Below are positions 39,530-41,165 of a stretch of DNA of 41,165 nucleotides, piece after piece. A model generated the notes under the pieces. The model was not told where the DNA came from. It searched no databases and saw nothing but the letters and a program-made list of their open reading frames with translations. Where the stretch lies: positions 1-41,165 of the forward strand of contig JBFXHL010000011.1 in assembly GCA_050177075.1 (NCBI GenBank), given 5' to 3'. Made by a program: the position numbers and the translations under genes. The stretch is from UBA2239 sp050177075. Lineage in GTDB: Bacteria > Pseudomonadota > Gammaproteobacteria > Burkholderiales > UBA9220. Position 1 is the stretch's first letter; each line of letters opens with the position of its first letter.

Positions 39530-40750
39530 ATGGATGAGCTCTTTCTGGGGAGGCAACCGATACTCGATGGCGAGGGCCGCATCGTAGCCTTCGAGCTGTT
39601 GTTCCGCGGCAGCGACGCGGAGCGGGCCGAGGTATCCGACGATACCCAGGCCAGCGCCCACGTCATCGCCGGCGCCTTCGGTACCCTGGGGTTGGGGCTG
39701 GCCCAGGGCAACTGCCGCTATTACGTCAACGTCGGGCGGGAGCTGCTGTTGTCCGACGCCATCGAGCTGATTCCCCGGGAGCACGTCACCCTGGAACTGC
39801 TGGAAACTATCCGTGTCGATGATGCCGTGGTGGATCGCTGCCGCCAGTTGGCCGCCAAGGGCTACCGCCTGGCCCTGGACGACTTCGTCTACCGGGAGGA
39901 GTGGGAACCCCTGCTGGAGCTGGCCCACGTGGTGAAAGTGGACCTGACCCTCCAGGGCCTGGACCGGGCCGAGGAGCTGGCTCACCGCATCCGGGCCGCC
40001 CGTCCGGGCAAGGCCCCCTTGTTCCTGGCGGAGAAGGTGGAGCGCCGGGAAGAGTTTGAGCGCCTGCGCCGCCAGGGCTTCGACCTATTCCAGGGCTATT
40101 TCTTTGCCCGCCCCCACCAGCTGAGCACCCGCCGCGTGGACCCGTCGGCGGTGGCAATGCTGAAGGTGCTGGAGATCGTCATCCGCGACGGGGAGACGGC
40201 GGACATCGAGGACGCCATCAAGGGCGACCCTGTGCTCTGCTACAACCTCCTGCGGCTGGCCAATTCGGTAGCCCTGGGGGCGGGGCGGGCGGTGGCCTCC
40301 CTGCGTCAGGCGGTAGTGCTGCTGGGGCGGCAGCAAATCCGTCGCTGGCTGCAACTGCTGATTTTCGCCCGCCGCAGCGGCGGCGACAGTGGCGGCGCCC
40401 TCCTGCACCTGGCGGCGTCCCGGGGCAAGCTGATGGAGCTGCTGGCCGGGGGCGACGGGGAGGGGCGGGACAAGGCGTTCACTATCGGCATCCTGTCCCT
40501 GGTGGACATCCTATTGGACCTGCCCATGGAGGAAATCGTCGCCCAGGTCAATCTCGGCGACGAAATCCGGCAAGCCCTGCTGGAGCGCAAGGGGGAGTTC
40601 GGCGAGCTGCTACGGTTGTGCGAAATCCTGGAGGCGGAGGAGCAAAGCCCCAGGGGCTTGCTGCCGCCGGGGACGAACGGCGCGGCGATGATGAAGGCCC
40701 AGATCGAAGCATTGTCCTGGGCCAACGGTCTGATCGCGGCCATTCACTAG
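39530..40750 (+). CDS. EAL-HDOD signalling protein (YuxH/CdgJ type)
   Basis: A 406-aa protein with EAL (about 3-205) and HDOD (about 205-400) domains, paralogous to the divergent HTH fusion but without its HTH head. FELLFRG (Glu22) replaces EAL; Asp117-Asp118 (LALDDF), Lys136 and Glu168 are kept, so it is less degenerate than its paralogue. Whether it cleaves c-di-GMP is open; related CdgJ proteins affect motility without clear activity. HDOD segments include LCYNLLRLANSVALG and LLGRQQIRRWLQLLIFA. The ATG follows AAGGAGAAGG. It lies between two receptor genes. Confidence 0.9.
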   Translation: MDELFLGRQPILDGEGRIVAFELLFRGSDAERAEVSDDTQASAHVIAGAFGTLGLGLAQGNCRYYVNVGRELLLSDAIELIPREHVTLELLETIRVDDAVVDRCRQLAAKGYRLALDDFVYREEWEPLLELAHVVKVDLTLQGLDRAEELAHRIRAARPGKAPLFLAEKVERREEFERLRRQGFDLFQGYFFARPHQLSTRRVDPSAVAMLKVLEIVIRDGETADIEDAIKGDPVLCYNLLRLANSVALGAGRAVASLRQAVVLLGRQQIRRWLQLLIFARRSGGDSGGALLHLAASRGKLMELLAGGDGEGRDKAFTIGILSLVDILLDLPMEEIVAQVNLGDEIRQALLERKGEFGELLRLCEILEAEEQSPRGLLPPGTNGAAMMKAQIEALSWANGLIAAIH

Positions 40751-40779
40751 AGATTTCGGCAAATTTGTGAGGAAAAGCG

Positions 40780-41165
40780 ATGTTCTGTAACAAATATAGG
40801 CATGAAGCGCAGGCGATGCGGGTCCGCCTGCACAACCTTGAACGGGAGCTGCAACAGTGCCAGCAACAGCTCGAAGAATCGAGGGAGACGCAGCGGGCCG
40901 CCCTGGAGGACTGCGACGAGGCCAAGCGCAGGCTGGCCAAGCACGAGCAGCTGTTCGGCCAGCTTTCCTTGTTCGGCGAATCCTTCCTCGACGTGCAGAG
41001 GACCCTGGCCGCCCTGTCCCAGACCCTGAAGAAGGAAAAGGATGCGGCGGTGGAGGCGGCGGCTTCCGTGGGCGCCAGCGTGGTGACGGTGCAGCGCTTG
41101 GCGTCCAACCTGCATCACGTGGCGGAAAAGGCCCACGAAACCTCAGCCAACGTGGAACAACTGAG
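40780..41165 (+). CDS. Soluble methyl-accepting chemotaxis protein, N-terminal part
   Basis: The first 128 codons of an open frame that runs off the window. It starts MFCNKYRHEAQAMRVRLHNL after GAGGAAAAG, with a coiled coil (about 10-60), then QLFGQLSLFGESFLDVQRTL and LKKEKDAAVEAAASVGASV, a pattern found in cytoplasmic receptors that end in a zinc-binding CZB domain. No transmembrane helix is seen in this part. The signalling domain and any CZB domain lie beyond the window. It follows the EAL-HDOD gene by 29 bases. Confidence 0.75.
   Translation, partial: MFCNKYRHEAQAMRVRLHNLERELQQCQQQLEESRETQRAALEDCDEAKRRLAKHEQLFGQLSLFGESFLDVQRTLAALSQTLKKEKDAAVEAAASVGASVVTVQRLASNLHHVAEKAHETSANVEQL

Overview
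The window is GC-rich, densely packed chromosomal DNA from a flagellated betaproteobacterium (Rhodocyclales/Nitrosomonadales-like). The pointers are: a flagellar cluster of the FlhF/FlhG type with a MotC/MotD-style stator; the dapA-bamC-metallohydrolase order; cysE next to a full isc operon; the rplU-rpmA-obgE-proB order with ispB divergent; and an Aer-type PAS chemoreceptor with HDOD signalling proteins. The species cannot be fixed from the sequence alone. Almost everything is core genome. No insertion sequence, phage gene, integrase or CRISPR array is visible, and no gene-free stretch exceeds 300 bases.

Layout. 1-2510: end of the fliN-O-P-Q-R operon for the motor switch and export gate. 2516-5264: a small methyltransferase, an unknown 72-aa gene followed by a strong terminator hairpin, and a B12-dependent (class II) ribonucleotide reductase. 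5377-8195: dapA-bamC-MBL hydrolase, closed by a bidirectional terminator. 8261-10256: an Ala/Pro-repeat lipoprotein, a small PLD-like unknown, a Bcp/PrxQ peroxiredoxin and a SlyD-type isomerase. 10263-14452: mutS (frameshifted at its 3' end) and suhB on the minus strand, with trmJ divergent. 14541-22062: cysE and the isc operon (iscR, two tandem cysteine desulfurases, iscU, iscA, hscB, hscA, fdx, iscX). 22243-31025: second flagellar block (flhB, flhA, flhF, flhG, fliA, motC, motD, then flgN and flgM on the minus strand). 31132-35202: proB, obgE, rpmA and rplU on the minus strand, then ispB and a tRNA-Pro. 35224-41165: a signalling cluster with an HTH-EAL-HDOD fusion, a free copy of the same HTH, a five-cysteine mini-protein, an Aer-like receptor, a second EAL-HDOD protein and the start of a soluble CZB-type receptor.

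How the parts connect. FlhF/FlhG point to polar flagellar placement. FliA (sigma-28) and its antagonist FlgM lie within 3.3 kb of each other, with a good sigma-28 promoter upstream of flgM and a weaker candidate upstream of motC. CysE makes the O-acetylserine needed for cysteine, and cysteine feeds the desulfurases of the isc operon. Both cysE and iscR are preceded by the same 11-base stretch, which resembles an IscR half-site, suggesting shared Fe-S control.

The most unusual part is the last 6 kb. A MerR/excisionase-like helix-turn-helix occurs twice in divergent orientation, once fused to a degenerate EAL-HDOD protein and once free as the first gene of an operon with a Cys-rich mini-protein, an energy/redox-taxis receptor and another EAL-HDOD protein. 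I suggest this is a linked transcription/chemotaxis signalling module; this is an inference from gene context.
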